Of a DNA stretch of 64,000 nucleotides, positions 1-11,298 are shown in pieces. Every line of letters starts with the position of its first letter. Positions within the stretch are counted from its first letter, which is position 1. Under the pieces are notes generated by a model that saw only the letters and a program-made list of their open reading frames with translations, did no database searches and was not told the DNA's origin. The translations under genes were made by a program, and so were the position numbers. Source of the stretch: Dipteris shenzhenensis (Eukaryota; Polypodiophyta; Polypodiopsida; Gleicheniales); the NCBI GenBank assembly GCA_047967505.1, contig CM106538.1; one strand, 5' to 3'.

Positions 1-1249
1 CTAACTTAGTAACAGACACACAGAACAAACAAGGTACTAACCTCTGAGAAGATCCCGCTAGCTGAATCTGCATCTCTTCCGCTCTGGGACTTCCCTGCAT
101 CTCCACGTCGCACTCTGAGATCACCATCTCAGCCATCCGACGATCTTTATTACGTGGACAATCTCTCCACTGATGAGGTTGAAGGCAACCAAAGCATAAG
201 CCTTCTCTCCTCGCTTTTTCCCTTTGTTCTGGGTTCAAGGGAGACTTAGACCAAGCCCGGGCTGCCATTGGAGTTACTTTCCTCTTCACTCCAATGGTGG
301 TACTTGGTTTAGGAGTTTCAGCCGGTCTCGCCTGCTTGGCTTGACCACTCGGCTGCGAACCACTCCCTCTACTAGCCCACTTCTTCTTAAACCCAGATTT
401 CTTTGGATACCCATACTGGGTTCCAACCTGTGCAAACCCACTTGGCTTGCTGCCTTTGGCATCCTCGTAGTTCAGGGCTATAGCTATTGCATCATCTAGC
501 GTGTTCGCGTACTTAGCCCGAACTTCCATTTTTATTCGATCATTCAATCCAAATATGAAATCTTTCACTTGGATTGATTGAGGCAGGGGTTCATCAATCT
601 TCATTACACTCTCTCGAAACTTATCAGTGTATTCTGCCACTGATAAATTTCTCTGACGAAGGTTCCTATATTGATCCCAAGCTCGGGATGCTTCGTCAGG
701 AGGTAAGAAGTGTTTCCTGAACTCTCTTTTAAACCCCTCCCAGGTAGTGGATGCTATGCCATCTTTTTGTTGTTTAATCCACCACCGATCCGCTGCCTCA
801 CTGAACATGTGGGTGGCCTCGCGGATCTTTTTGATGTCATTTCTGATCTCACAAATGGCGAACGCCTCGTCCCATTTGTGTAGCCAGGTCTCAATGACAT
901 CGGAGCTACGGTCGTTCATCCGACCAGAATACTTTTCCGGTCTGTAATTTGCAATATTTGGCACTTTAGCCTTCCTAGGCTCGACCGTATGAACGCTAGA
1001 CTCCGGTTCCATTGGAGCCTTTCCCTTCTCCTCTCGAGAAGGTCTGGCAGACATACTCTGTAGTACTCTCCTAAGTTCGGACTGCCCTGCATTGGCTTGT
1101 AACTGCTGTGCTAACAACTGTTGCAAGGCATCTTCCAGCAATGCAATCCTGCCAGATAACGTATGAGCTACTGGGCGCGATCCCTGCTGGGTCGGCCGGA
1201 CTCCTGATCCACCAGGGTCCCTCCTGGAAGCCCCTTCTTCTGCTTCCAT
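1..1249 (-). CDS. Ty3/gypsy gag polyprotein, N-terminal 416 residues (runs off left edge)
   Basis: Open without a stop from an ATG at 1249 down to base 1. It encodes the capsid-forming gag of a gypsy LTR retrotransposon. After an acidic, low-complexity start, the retrotransposon-gag region (about residues 110-270) contains W..KWDEAF, FSEAADRWW and FRKHFLPP. A basic linker follows, then a zinc knuckle C-FG-C-LQPH-Q-type: C..C, H and C lie in LCFGCLQPHQWRDCP at about 155-200. The reading frame is intact, unlike every other retroelement in the window, so this element is probably the youngest here. Protease and pol would lie left of the window. The primer-binding site and LTR lie upstream on the same strand at 2221-2632. 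Confidence 0.85.
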   Translation of the reverse strand, partial: MEAEEGASRRDPGGSGVRPTQQGSRPVAHTLSGRIALLEDALQQLLAQQLQANAGQSELRRVLQSMSARPSREEKGKAPMEPESSVHTVEPRKAKVPNIANYRPEKYSGRMNDRSSDVIETWLHKWDEAFAICEIRNDIKKIREATHMFSEAADRWWIKQQKDGIASTTWEGFKREFRKHFLPPDEASRAWDQYRNLRQRNLSVAEYTDKFRESVMKIDEPLPQSIQVKDFIFGLNDRIKMEVRAKYANTLDDAIAIALNYEDAKGSKPSGFAQVGTQYGYPKKSGFKKKWASRGSGSQPSGQAKQARPAETPKPSTTIGVKRKVTPMAARAWSKSPLNPEQREKARREGLCFGCLQPHQWRDCPRNKDRRMAEMVISECDVEMQGSPRAEEMQIQLAGSSQRLVPCLFCVSVTKL

Positions 1250-2220
1250 TTAATTCAATAGGTGTTTTGTTTTTGGGTTTTTTTTTTTTTTAATTAAAAA
1301 CACCACTAGAAAACTGTATTTACAAGCTGACACAATTCAACGTCCAATAGTCTGACACAATTCCCTATACTAGGGAATTCCTGCAATCCCCCCTGCGCAC
1401 TGACTGGGCATCAGATACATGCATAACCCAATAGCGCTTTTCCCCTATACTAGGGAAGCTACTACATTTTACTCTGACTGAAGCCCACAGGCATATCCTC
1501 AAGCATACTCTGTCCTTGCTACAGCATTAAAGCCTCACACAGGCTGATTATTCACGAGGTCCTATCTACAAAAAATATAGCCTCACCAGACTAAATCAAG
1601 GAGGGAAAAAAAACAACACGAAACTAATGGAGGTTGAAGAGAGCTTCCTGGTCATCCACGAACAGCCACACCCCCTTTTTGTTCCATGCAGATCGAGTCT
1701 CCAATTCCTGCAGCCTCCACGCTCTGTCTGCTTGCGAATAAAAAGCCTTCTCTGGTGTCGCGTATCCTTCAGATTGAGCTGTCCACGCCAACCTACGAAC
1801 TGTCGACGTATATATCGCCTAGCCCACGGACCATCTGCGTCGAATCACTGCAGCACGTCAAAACCTTCCACGTGAGCGCCACCACTCACGGACCTCGTCG
1901 GCAGTCTTCTAGTCGTCACCCTCGGGTGATTCGCTACCAGCACTCCCGCTACGCTCTTCCAAACCACCAATCCGTGCATCGACAGTTCTGACCACTCCCC
2001 CGGACTACGTGCACACAGGTCCTTCACGAGCTCACGCGACCCTTCAGGTGAATCCCTGCCCACGCGACGGCCAACACTAATCCTTGGGCAATTATCGAAC
2101 ATCCCGCTTGTGAGCTCTTACATGCGCCATCAACCCGTCACTGCTCGTCGACCAGCCAGCCTTCTCTATCCTAGGACTTTCCGCTGACCAGCGTCAATTC
2201 ATTCTCTCCTTCCCAACCTT
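1250..2220 (-). other. Untranslated leader between PBS and gag of the gypsy element
   Basis: About 970 bases between the primer-binding site and the gag start. Only short open frames occur, in all directions, and none resembles a known protein. A run of twelve T on the plus strand lies at about 1280. A leader of this length is common in plant gypsy elements. Confidence 0.55.
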
Positions 2221-2234
2221 GGGCTCTGATACCA
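2221..2234 (-). other. Primer-binding site for initiator tRNA-Met
   Basis: The minus strand reads TGGTATCAGAGCCC, complementary to the 3' end of plant initiator tRNA-Met, the usual primer for LTR-retrotransposon minus-strand synthesis. It lies three bases downstream of the LTR end, as expected, and fixes the element's orientation. Confidence 0.85.
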
Positions 2235-2237
2235 AAA

Positions 2238-2632
2238 TGTAACCAGATTTTACTATCCTAGTCTCTGATGCAGATCACGGGAGTAGCACCTTGATCTTCC
2301 ACCCAGCCAATTCTGCCAAGACTTCGAAGAGAGAGAGATAGAGCTGTACACAAGATCACGTAAAAATCCCAATCCTTATCTTCTCTCACTAGCCTTGACA
2401 GACCCCAAATCCCTAGATAGATCTAGATGCCACATGTCATCCATATAGGGCCTTCCTAATGCAACATTTCACCCCTCTCTTGGGATGCATTTAATTCCTT
2501 GCCCCTAGGCACAATCTTTGCACTAGGCCCTTGGTCTCAGATCTATCTAGTCTGGTGCTATCAGCCCTCACCTAGGACCTTGACATTAATCCCTTCCGAT
2601 CATTTACATAAAGCGCAAACACATATATTACA
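2238..2632 (-). repeat. 5' LTR of the minus-strand gypsy element
   Basis: About 395 bp bounded by the terminal inverted motif TGTAA...TTACA and adjacent to the Met-tRNA PBS. The right boundary is chosen for its match to the left end; an alternative ending at 2608 (TTTACA) is possible. The partner LTR lies outside the window, so the boundary and the candidate target-site duplication (AAGAT, 2633-2637) cannot be confirmed. Confidence 0.65.
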
Positions 2633-4724
2633 AAGATAGATCCTATAAGGGAAATGTCGACTGATTCTTCCGAGGTCATGCTACCTCGACTAGAGCGTAA
2701 CAGGTACAGTGCAGAAAGCAAGGGGGAACGTCTCTACAATCCTGCTACACGCAAGATCATAGTCAGTAGAGATGTGATATTTGCTGAAATTTCAGCTCAC
2801 ACTCAGGCTGAATTTCAAATGTCTTCTTCTTCAGAGGATGTCTTTGAAGGGTTGCTACCCATTGCCTTGGGTTCCCCTACTGATATTTCTGATGCAAATC
2901 AGAATTTACAGCCACCTCCCGATGCTTTAGTTCCGCCACAGGATGTCTTGCTACCTCCACAAGCAGTGGAACAGGTGGTGCAGCAAGAAATCGCAGACAT
3001 ACATGCAGCAAAAACAGTCCCAAACTCGCTGTTACAGACTCTCAGGGAGAGTAAAATTGATGCTCCATTACCTGGCAGAACTCGCAGTGCAGCAAGGCAC
3101 ATGGAAGGTGCTAATTCAATGGAATCAGCATATGAAGGTACTCTTCTTGATGAGGAGGAGCCTGCCACATTCGAAGAGGCAAAGGACAATGTGCATTGGA
3201 TGAATGCCATGCACGATGAGTTGCAATCCATTGAAAAAAATCAGACTTGGGATGTTGTAGACTTGCCACCAGGTAAACATGCCATTGGCACACGATGGGT
3301 TTTCAAGGTCAAACGGAAGCCAGATGGCTCCATTGACAGATACAAGGCAAGGCTGGTTGCTAAAGGCTATGCTCAGAAAAAGGGCATAGATTATAAGGAG
3401 ACATTCGCTCCTACATCCCAAATGACCACCATCCGATCAGTTATTGCAATGGCTGCACATTTTGAGTGGAATGTTCATCAGTTGGACATAAAAACAGCCT
3501 TCTTAAATGGGGACTTGCTGGAAGAGATGTATGTCAAACAACCTCCAGGCTTTGAAATTACAGCAAATGCACTTCAAGTATGCAAGCTAAACAAAGCTTT
3601 ATATGGGCTGAAACAGTGCCCTCGTGCATGGTATGCCAAGATTCATGCCTTTTTGACCAGCAAGGGGCTGCACAATAGTCCTACTGAGAGCACCCTCTAC
3701 ATCAAGATGGATGGGGGGAAAATTTTAGTCATCCTTCTTTATGTCGATGACTTACTGCTCACAGGGTCCAATGAAGATAAAATTGCAGATTTCAAAGCTG
3801 ATTTGCAGACCAACTTTGACATGTCAGATTTGGAGCTGCTTCACTTTTATTTGGGGATCCAGTTCTCTCATGAGAGACGTGGCACTGTTATGTCTCAGTC
3901 CAAGTATGTACAGAAACTCTTGGTCAGATTTAACATGCATGACTGTAAGCCCATAGCAACTCCCATGGAGCCGAGGCTGAAACTCACAATGCATGATGCA
4001 GGAGAATTAGTTGATGCCACACTTTACAGTCAGGCTGTTGGATGCCTCATATATCTCTGCAACACTAGACCTGATATTCAGTTTGCAGTATCTCAGGTGA
4101 GCAGGTACATGCACAGCCCAAAAACTATGCATTGGCAGGCAGTTAAGCGCATCTTCCGTTATTTGCAGGGCGCGAAGTCTTTTGGCTTGCTATTTCCCAG
4201 GGGGGTGACTTGCAGATGCATGCCTACAGTGATTCAGATTGGGCTGGTGATTATGACACTAGGCAGTCCACTAGTGGCAATTGTTTATTTTTGGGTAAAT
4301 CTTGCATTTCCTAGCTGAGCAAGAAACAATCTACAGTGGCTACCTCATCATGTGAAGCTGAGTACAGGGCAGCTTTCACAGCAACAGTTGAATGCGTCTG
4401 GCTGCAACGTCTATTTGCTGATCTTCATCTGTCTTTGGAGGGTCCTTCTCCAATTCTCACTGATAGTCAGAGTGCCATTGCAATGGCAAAGAATCCAATG
4501 TTTCATGCTCGCACGAAGCACATTGAGGTTCACTATCACTACGTCAGAGAGAAGTTGCATGCAGGAGAGATCAGTATGATCTTTGTGTCCACACATGACA
4601 ACGTTGCAGATATTTTCACCAAAGCACTACCACGTGAAAAGTTTGAGGCATTTCGCAGTGCCCTGAACTTATATACGTTTGGTGATTGATCAGCCTTGTA
4701 CATGACATTGGCACTGCAGGGGGG
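2633..4724 (+). pseudogene. Ty1/copia pol, 5'-truncated: integrase tail, RT and RNase H
   Basis: The frame opens in the integrase C-terminal linker (GERLYNPATRKIIVSRDVIF, about 2725-2785) and continues through copia reverse transcriptase: RWVFKVKRKPDG, then QLDIKTAFLNGDL, LYGLKQCPRAWY and the catalytic YVDD at about 3740. RNase H follows, with SSCEAEYRA at about 4345 and the C-terminal DIFTKALP. Gag, protease and the integrase core are absent because the gypsy LTR abuts the 5' side. There are two lesions: a frameshift at the G-run near 4200, where SDSDWAGDYD moves to another frame, and a TAG at about 4315 where a Trp is expected before LSKKQ. It is otherwise well preserved, so moderately young but dead. 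Confidence 0.9.
4717..4724 (+). other. Polypurine tract of the copia element
   Basis: CAGGGGGG sits directly before the TGTTAG start of the 3' LTR, the normal position of the plus-strand primer. Confidence 0.7.
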
Positions 4725-4980
4725 TGTTAGAATTATAGATATAATTCAGCAGTGACCAATGTAACTTAATAAGCTAGTTAGGGGCACTTTTCCCTCATTA
4801 AGAGGTTTTTTTCCCTAACCGTAGTTAGTTCACTAACTATGGTTAGTGACTACTAAGGTTTTGTCCTAGTGACAAAACCTTATCTCTTACTCTTTGAGTT
4901 GTACTCTTTACACTCTTCTATTGCAACTCAGCTCTCAAGCTCTCAATCTCTTGCTCTCTCTCTCTCCGCATTCTCTCACA
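4725..4980 (+). repeat. 3' LTR of the copia element
   Basis: A 256-bp LTR starting TGTTAGA directly after the polypurine tract and ending TCTCACA, an imperfect inverted match (one mismatch). A CT-rich tail precedes the end. Two strong stem-loops lie in the middle (4815-4846 and 4854-4882). The sequence right after the LTR belongs to a gypsy gag, so the copia element was inserted there. The 5' LTR is not in the window. Confidence 0.7.
4815..4882. repeat. Two adjacent stem-loops inside the copia LTR
   Basis: Stem 1 pairs 4815-4828 with 4833-4846 (14 bp, one G-T type mismatch, 4-base loop). Stem 2 pairs 4854-4865 with 4871-4882 (12 bp perfect, arms TAAGGTTTTGTC and GACAAAACCTTA, 5-base loop). 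They could fold in RNA as transcript-end or packaging structures; that role is inferred. Confidence 0.75.
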
Positions 4981-5639
4981 AGGACATCAAATCTGAAAAT
5001 AAAAATAATGGCAAACGACCATTTCAAAAGGGAGGAAAAGCCCAATTCAAAGCTGGTCAAAGGCGTGGACAGCCTAATAAACAGCCCTATACCAAGTTAT
5101 ATGATGAAGAGAAAAAGTCACTCATGGAGCAAAACAAATGTTTTATATGCAAAGGAGAGGGACACCACTCTTATGATTGCCCATTCAAGAAAAGAGATAG
5201 GTCAGATGATGATAAGAATGGTGATAAACAGGCTGGTCGGAAGGGCAAAAGGCCTAAACCTTCCGCAGGACTTCTTCCAAATGTGATTGGGAGTTTGCCA
5301 CATGCACATGATGAAGAAGAAATGAAAAAGACTAAGATGTGCAGAGCATGGGGAAAAATCAGAAATCAGAATTGTTTGTTTTTCTTTGATTCTGGGGCAA
5401 AGGCGAATTTCATAACTCCTGATATGGCAGGAAGGCTTGGCATCAAGCCTGAGGAAATGGGGCCATCCGGCATGTGTGATATGGCCAACCCTGAACTCAA
5501 CACACCTGTCACTCCTATCATTGGCAAGTTAAGGATGCATATCCAAGGATATCAGGATGCAGAGGACTTCTACATTATGCCTTTGCCAGAGTGTGATGCT
5601 TTGCTTGGGATGCCTTGGATGTACAGGGTGGGGGGCTGA
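4981..5639 (+). pseudogene. Ty3/gypsy gag C-terminus and protease
   Basis: Basic gag tail, zinc knuckle CFICKGEGHHSYDC (CX2CX4HX4C, about 5139-5180), then an aspartic protease with DSGAKANF at 5388 and a LPECDALLGMPWM segment near 5590. The N-terminal half of gag is missing at the copia insertion point; it should lie left of the copia element, beyond the window. The frame ends at TGA 5637 after a run of G, where one extra G seems to have shifted the frame, because the homologous reading continues one frame over (ADVQMRNKKI). Confidence 0.85.
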
Positions 5640-7665
5640 TGTGCAGATGAGAAACAAGAAGATTTCTTTAACTCATAGAGGCAAAAATCATGTACTTGAT
5701 GTAAAGTTGAAAGGGCAGTCCATCCCTGTAGTTTCAGCTTCTTGTATTTCCAATGTACTAAAGCGTCATATTTCAGCGTACTTGATTTTTGTCAAAGAGG
5801 ACAGCCAACCAGTTCAAGAAGGCTCTACTCTTTTTGCTTTAGATAGAGAAAGGGCTGCTTTTATTTCAGGTTTTCAGGATTGTTTCTCAGATGCACTTCC
5901 TCAAGAATTACCTCCCAAGAGGCCCGAGGATCATCAAATTGATATAATTCCAGGAAGCTCACCGCCTAATATACCTCCCTATCGTGTCAGTAAGGCAGAA
6001 TAGGAAGAGATAATGTCACAAGTGAAGGAACTCTTGGAAAAGGAATTAATACAACCAAGTAATTCTCCTTAGTGTTCCCCTGTGTTGCTTGTGCAAAAGA
6101 AGGATGGCAGTTGGAGAATGTGTATTGATTATAGGGCTTTGAATAAAGTCACAATTAAGAACCGTTTTCCAATTCCACGCATTGATGATATATTAAATCG
6201 GTTGGAAGGTTCCTCAATGTTCAATCGTATTGACTTTAAAAGTGGATACCATCAAATAAGGATACGGCCTGAAGATGTCTACAAGACTGCCTTCCGCACT
6301 TCATTTGGCTTATATGAGTTCCTTGTGATGCCTTTTGGTTTGACTAATGCACCTACCACTTTCAATAGAATGATGGACAGAATTTTTAGAGCACACGGAA
6401 AGTTTGTGGGCACTTTCTTCGATGACATCATTGTGTTCTCTAAAAATGAGCAGGAGCATAGGAAACACCTCACTATTGTGTTTCAAGAGTTGAAAAGACA
6501 CAAGCTATTAATAAACACCAAGAAAAGTGAGTTCTTTATGCATGAGATTCATTTTCTCGATCATATACTGTCAAAGGATGGAGTCAAGATGGATCCTGCA
6601 AAAGTTGAGGCCATAAGGAAATGGCCAATTTTGAAAAATCTGCATGAAGTCAGAAGCTTTCTTGGGTTGTGTTCATACTATCGGAGGTTTATAAAGTACT
6701 TTGCAGAAATTGCTTCTCCCTTGCATGCTTTACAAAAGAAAGCTGTACCGTTTCGGTGGGGACCAAAGGAAAATGCAGCTTTTGAAAACCTGAAGCAAAA
6801 GTTGTGTTCTGAACCCGTTATTATCTTACCAAATCTTGCAAAACCCTTTGCTGTAACTTGTGATGCATGTGGGAACAGCATAGGAGGCACTTTGATGCAG
6901 GATGGCAGAGTGGTTGCATAAGAGAGTAGAGTTCTCAAATATGCTGAATTGTACTTGCAGACATACGAGAAGGAAATGTTAGCAATGATACATGCTTTGA
7001 CCACATGGAAACGTTACCTTCTTGGAGCTGATTTTTATGCGCAGACAGATCATCAGTCACTTAGATATTTTCTCACGCAAAGAAAATTATCTGAAAAGCA
7101 CATGAGATGGGCTAACTCCCTCTCAATGTTTCATTTTCAAATTGTACATGTGCCGGGTAACAAAAATGTCGTGGCTGATGCACTTTCCAGGAAACCACAA
7201 CCTGAAGCAGTCTCCAAGAAACCCAGTGTTTCAGCAGTGAGCACTACTTACAACAATGTGTTAGATGTGATGAAAGATCAATATGTTAATGATGCTGATT
7301 TTTCAACTATTTATGATCAGCTTTCTGATGGTCAAAGGCATGATCACTATATGTTGAAAGAGGGTTTCATTTTGATGCATGGACGGCTCTGTGTCACTGA
7401 TCAGATGCGACTGAAAGTCATAATGGAAAGTCATGCTCCTCCATATGTAGGACATAGGGGAATTACAGCAACAATTACAGCAGTGGAGCAATACTTTTAT
7501 TGGCCATCTTTGAGGAAAGATGTGGAAGAATATGTAAGAACATGCATGGTTTGTCAGAAAGTAAAGTTTGACAGGCAGAAGGCACCTGGGTTGTTACACC
7601 CTTTGCCAATTCCAGATAGACCATGGCAAAGCAAAGCTATGGATTTTGTGTTTGATCGTTGATGC
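5640..7665 (+). pseudogene. Ty3/gypsy pol: RT, RNase H and start of integrase, broken by stops
   Basis: One frame carries the protease-RT linker, RT (VLLVQKKDGSWRMCIDYRAL, IDFKSGYHQIRI, MPFGLTNAP, catalytic FFDD at 6415-6426), RNase H (YEKEMLAMIHAL, TDHQSLRYFL, NVVADALSRK) and the integrase zinc finger (H..H then CMVCQKVK, about 7430-7565). Three stops interrupt it: TAG after SKAE (about 6001), TAG before CSPVLLV (about 6070) and TAA before ESRVLKY (about 6919). Reading ends at PWQSKAMDFVFD just before the integrase catalytic core, which is absent. It is the oldest layer of the nested group. Confidence 0.88.
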
Positions 7666-9009
7666 ATCATGACTATTGATCGTCGAGGATCACATAGATT
7701 TTGAGCAGTGTATATGGATGGATGCATGCCTCTCCTAGCCATATTTTCATTGTCTCTATATACAATAGCTGCAGCTTTCTTGTATACTCTTTCATGGTTT
7801 TTCAGCCTCCTTCAGCTGAATTCCGTTTTTCTTCATAACTCCTCACCCGTTTGGATTCCTCGACTTCCGTTTGACCCAATGGCTTCCCCTCTGCCTCCCC
7901 TTCGTAGTGATATGCTTTTCCTCCGTGCGTTTGGTAGAACGGGTAGAGCTGAGCACTTCTTTTCCTGGTCAAATTTGCAAAAGTGGCTTTTTCTAGACCT
8001 TTTTGCTTCTACTGCCTCCTAGGCCTCTCCTCTTGCAAAGCTACAGCTTTCTGTTGAATTTTGAGTGGTCCCACGCGCTGGTTGACTGGTTTTTCTCAGC
8101 TTTGGAGGACTTTCCGGCGATGAAACTTCTCCAAAACCTTCTCAATGCATTCCTCTCTGAAGCACGCTTCTTTTGAGCCCAAGAACTCCCACTTCTTCGC
8201 AACAGAAGTGCTTCTTTTCACATTTTTCAGTGGAATTCTTGCTTGTCGGCTCTTGTAAATGCTCTTTCTTCATGCCTTTGCACTCCTCTTTGGCTGAGAA
8301 TGCAATTGGGCATTGGCTACTATGTCCTCTTGGCGATTGAGGACTTGGTTCGAGTTTTCAGGGCTTGGTGAGTTGTGATTTTGCTGCTGCAATTTCTTTT
8401 TGCCATAAGCTATTGGTTGGCCTCGTGTGCCGCCTCTTTCTTGGCTCACAGGTACCCAGGCACTGCTACATGAGTCATTCTTTGGTTGGGTACTTTGCTG
8501 ATTTTATTTTGGAGCTTTGAAAAGCTTTGTGAATGCCATCTGGAAACCACTCAAAGAGAGTGCAGCTCGGGTGCAGTGTGATTGCATATGGACAGCCAAT
8601 GGAATTGCACTCGGAAAAGAGAATGCCTTTGGGTTGAGCCTATGGGTTAAGTGCACTTATGTGATGGTGTTCTATGCTTGAAAGCCTTGCGAAGGCTTAG
8701 TGAATTGGGGCTGCGTGCTCAGTTGCAGGGAAGGTCTCCCAGATGCAACTTGTAATCATTTCACCGTGAAATATAAAGAAATACCGAAAGGGGCGCCACG
8801 GTGTTTGGGGCCAATCGGGTGCACTTGTCTATGTTTGTTGAGCACGGGCATTCTAGCCTCCATCCCTTTTTCAGTGGTTTTGTTTGTGAGCAAATGGGTA
8901 AATACCAAATGGTGATCATGCAATGGTTAATGGTTGTGATATATGCTTTGTGAGCTGTAAATAAGTGCTGAAGTGATTAAAGGTTTAGTTCCACTGCCCT
9001 CTGAGTGAT
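7666..9009. other. Unassigned insert between two gypsy elements
   Basis: About 1.35 kb with short open frames only and no protein family I recognise. It starts where the first gypsy integrase stops and ends where a second gypsy RNase H begins, so it may be a solo LTR or non-coding transposon. I could not define termini or target-site duplications. Confidence 0.4.
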
Positions 9010-10435
9010 TAGAGGCTGGTTTCAGTCAAGACAAATCACCAAGCACTTAAGGGGCTTCAGACAATGCCTAGTTCACAATGGAGTGATTGGTAGTAACAAT
9101 GGAGCCAGATATTCCAGCAAGTTTGGAATGATCGAGTACGTCCCAACGAAAACAACCCCATTGCCGATGCTCTAAGTCGGAAGACCATTGAGAAGGCCAT
9201 TGTGCTCGAAATCAAAGGAAAGGATCTAGATAGTATGAAGGCATCGTACACGGATTTAGCACAATTGGGCACACAGTTCCACTTAGCTACGATTCTTACT
9301 CCAAGCCATTACTCAGTAGAGGACGGTTGGCTTTTCTTTAAGAAAAGATTATGTGTACTCAAAGACAAACGGCAATTACTTCTTCATGATGCCCATGACG
9401 CTATTTCTATTGACCAAAGATGCAAAAGGACGTATACAACTATGTTTAGAATTGTCAGATATGCCAAAACGTCAAGGCTTCCCACAAAAAAGCAACTGGC
9501 TTACTTATGCCCTTGACAATACCCGACAATCTTTTCCAAGACATAGGTATGACCACTTCCGACATCCACAGGTACACGTAACACTCAATGTTTTACTATT
9601 GTTTGTCGCTTAAGTAAATATTGTATGCTTATTCCCTACAAATAGACGGCCAACGCTGAAGATGTAGCTCGTTTGTTCATAAAGTATTAGTATCCCATTG
9701 GAGGGTTGCCAAGGACCATCACATCCGATAAGGACTCCAAATTCACGTCTAATTTTTGTGAAGCCTTATTTGATAATTTTAACACTAAGCTGCACATATC
9801 CAATACTTTCCATCCACAATCAAATGGAGAGACGAAAAGGTATAATGGTATGACGTTTGATATTCTCAAATCATATTGTCATGATGCTCAGGGAAAGTGG
9901 GCGTAGTTTCTTTCGCTTGTGCAGGCCATGTTGAATGATACCTATTCTTCAAGCATTGGTCGCAAACCTTATAAAGCGGCGTTTGGACGGCGGTTTACAT
10001 CACTCCTCACCCGAACAATGTCTCCATCTCTTGAAGCTAACAAAACCACCGAATCGATGAAAAAGATTACGGAGTCCGTGAAAACCCACATAGCTAAAGC
10101 TCAAGCATCGTACATGCGCCAGGCTAACAAATCCAAACCAAATTTCCAGTATAAAGAGAATCAATGGTTGTATTTATGCATTATCAAGCAAAGATTGAGG
10201 TAGGTGGGTAAGTGATGCCCTAAGCTGTCTTTCAGGAGCTTTGGGCCATTCCCTATTATTCAAAAGATCAATGATGTCTCAATGATGTTATGCCTTACGG
10301 ACAGTTAGACTCTGCACAATGTGTTCCATGTAGCTTCATTGAAACCGTATTTTGGACCTCATCTTACCGGGATTTTCGACAAGCAGCAACCTGAATTTCT
10401 TGACGAAGCCTAAGTTTTGCAACCAGAGCAGATCC
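9010..10435 (+). pseudogene. Second gypsy family, RNase H tail and integrase, plus strand
   Basis: It begins inside RNase H (VKTNHQALKGLQTM, about 9025) and continues through NENNPIADALSRK (about 9145). After frameshifts comes the integrase core ITSDKDSKFTSNF (about 9718) and FHPQSNGETKRYNG, then a C-terminal piece with HNVFHVASLKPYF (about 10315) and a terminal LQPEQIL. Several stops and frameshifts occur: after QWSDW, around 9517-9545, at 9610 and at 9904. The right end is a sharp reversal at about 10436, where the same family continues on the opposite strand. Confidence 0.8.
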
Positions 10436-11003
10436 TTCAAAATGGCATGCACAACTGGAAGAAACTGCTCCCACTTTCCCTGAGCATCATGACAATATGA
10501 TTTTAAAATATCAAATGCCATACCATTATGCATTTTCGTCTCTCCATTCGATTGCGGATGGAAAGCATTGGACATCTGCAACTTAGTACCAAAATTATAA
10601 AATAGGGCTCGCCAAAAATTAAACGTTAACTTAGAATCCATGTCAGATGTGATGATCCCCGGCATCCCTCCAATGGGATACGAATACTTTGTGAACAAAA
10701 GAGCTACGTCTTTAGCACTAGCCGTCTACTTGCAGAGAATAAGCATACAATATTTACTAAAGTGATAAACAATAGTAAGACATTGAGTGTTACGCGCACT
10801 TGCGGATGCTGAAAGTGGTCCCACGAAGTCCATTGTTCTATCTTGGAAAGGGCCGTCTGGGATGTGGGCAATGGCATAAGTAAGTCAACCGCCTTCTTGT
10901 GGGAAGCCTTGACCTTTTGGCAGATCTGACAATTCTGAAAATAGTCATATACGGCCAATAGAAATAGCTCTCTAACTCCTCCAAAGTACCATTGATACCT
11001 CAA
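10436..11003 (-). pseudogene. Gypsy integrase, minus-strand copy
   Basis: Reading leftwards it contains the zinc-finger end NCQICQKVKASHKKA, then the catalytic core with ITSDMDSKLTFNF, FHPQSNGETKMHNG and SYCHDAQGKWEQFLPVVHAIL. It is clearly the same family as the plus-strand copy at 9010-10435. The integrase C-terminus is missing; the frame runs on into the reverse complement of the other copy's tail (LLWLQN). Confidence 0.82.
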
Positions 11004-11298
11004 TGACCACCAGTGAAGATGTCATGGACATCATGAAGAAGTAACTGCCGTTTGTCTTTGAGTACACATAATCTTTTCTTATAGAAAATTCAACCGTCCT
11101 CTACTTAGTAGTGGCCTAGAGCAAGAGTTCTAGCTAACTAGAACTATGTGTCAAACTCTGCTGAATCTGTGTATTGTGCCTTTATACTACTGAGATCTTT
11201 TCCCTGAATCTCGAGCACAACAGGGTGGTTTTTTTCAGGGATGAACTCAATCATTCTCCCAAACTACTAGAATATTTGGCTCCACCGTTGTTGCCGAT
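11004..11298 (-). pseudogene. RNase H to integrase spacer of the minus-strand gypsy
   Basis: Homologous to 9190-9500 of the facing copy: it holds the reversed equivalent of the segment encoding LLLHDAHDA and KKRLCVLKDK near 11030-11100. No open frame survives. Confidence 0.5.

Noticed and set aside
2654-7662. Endogenous pararetrovirus
   Set aside because: LTRs, tRNA-Met PBS, copia and gypsy domain orders and absence of a movement protein fit LTR retrotransposons.
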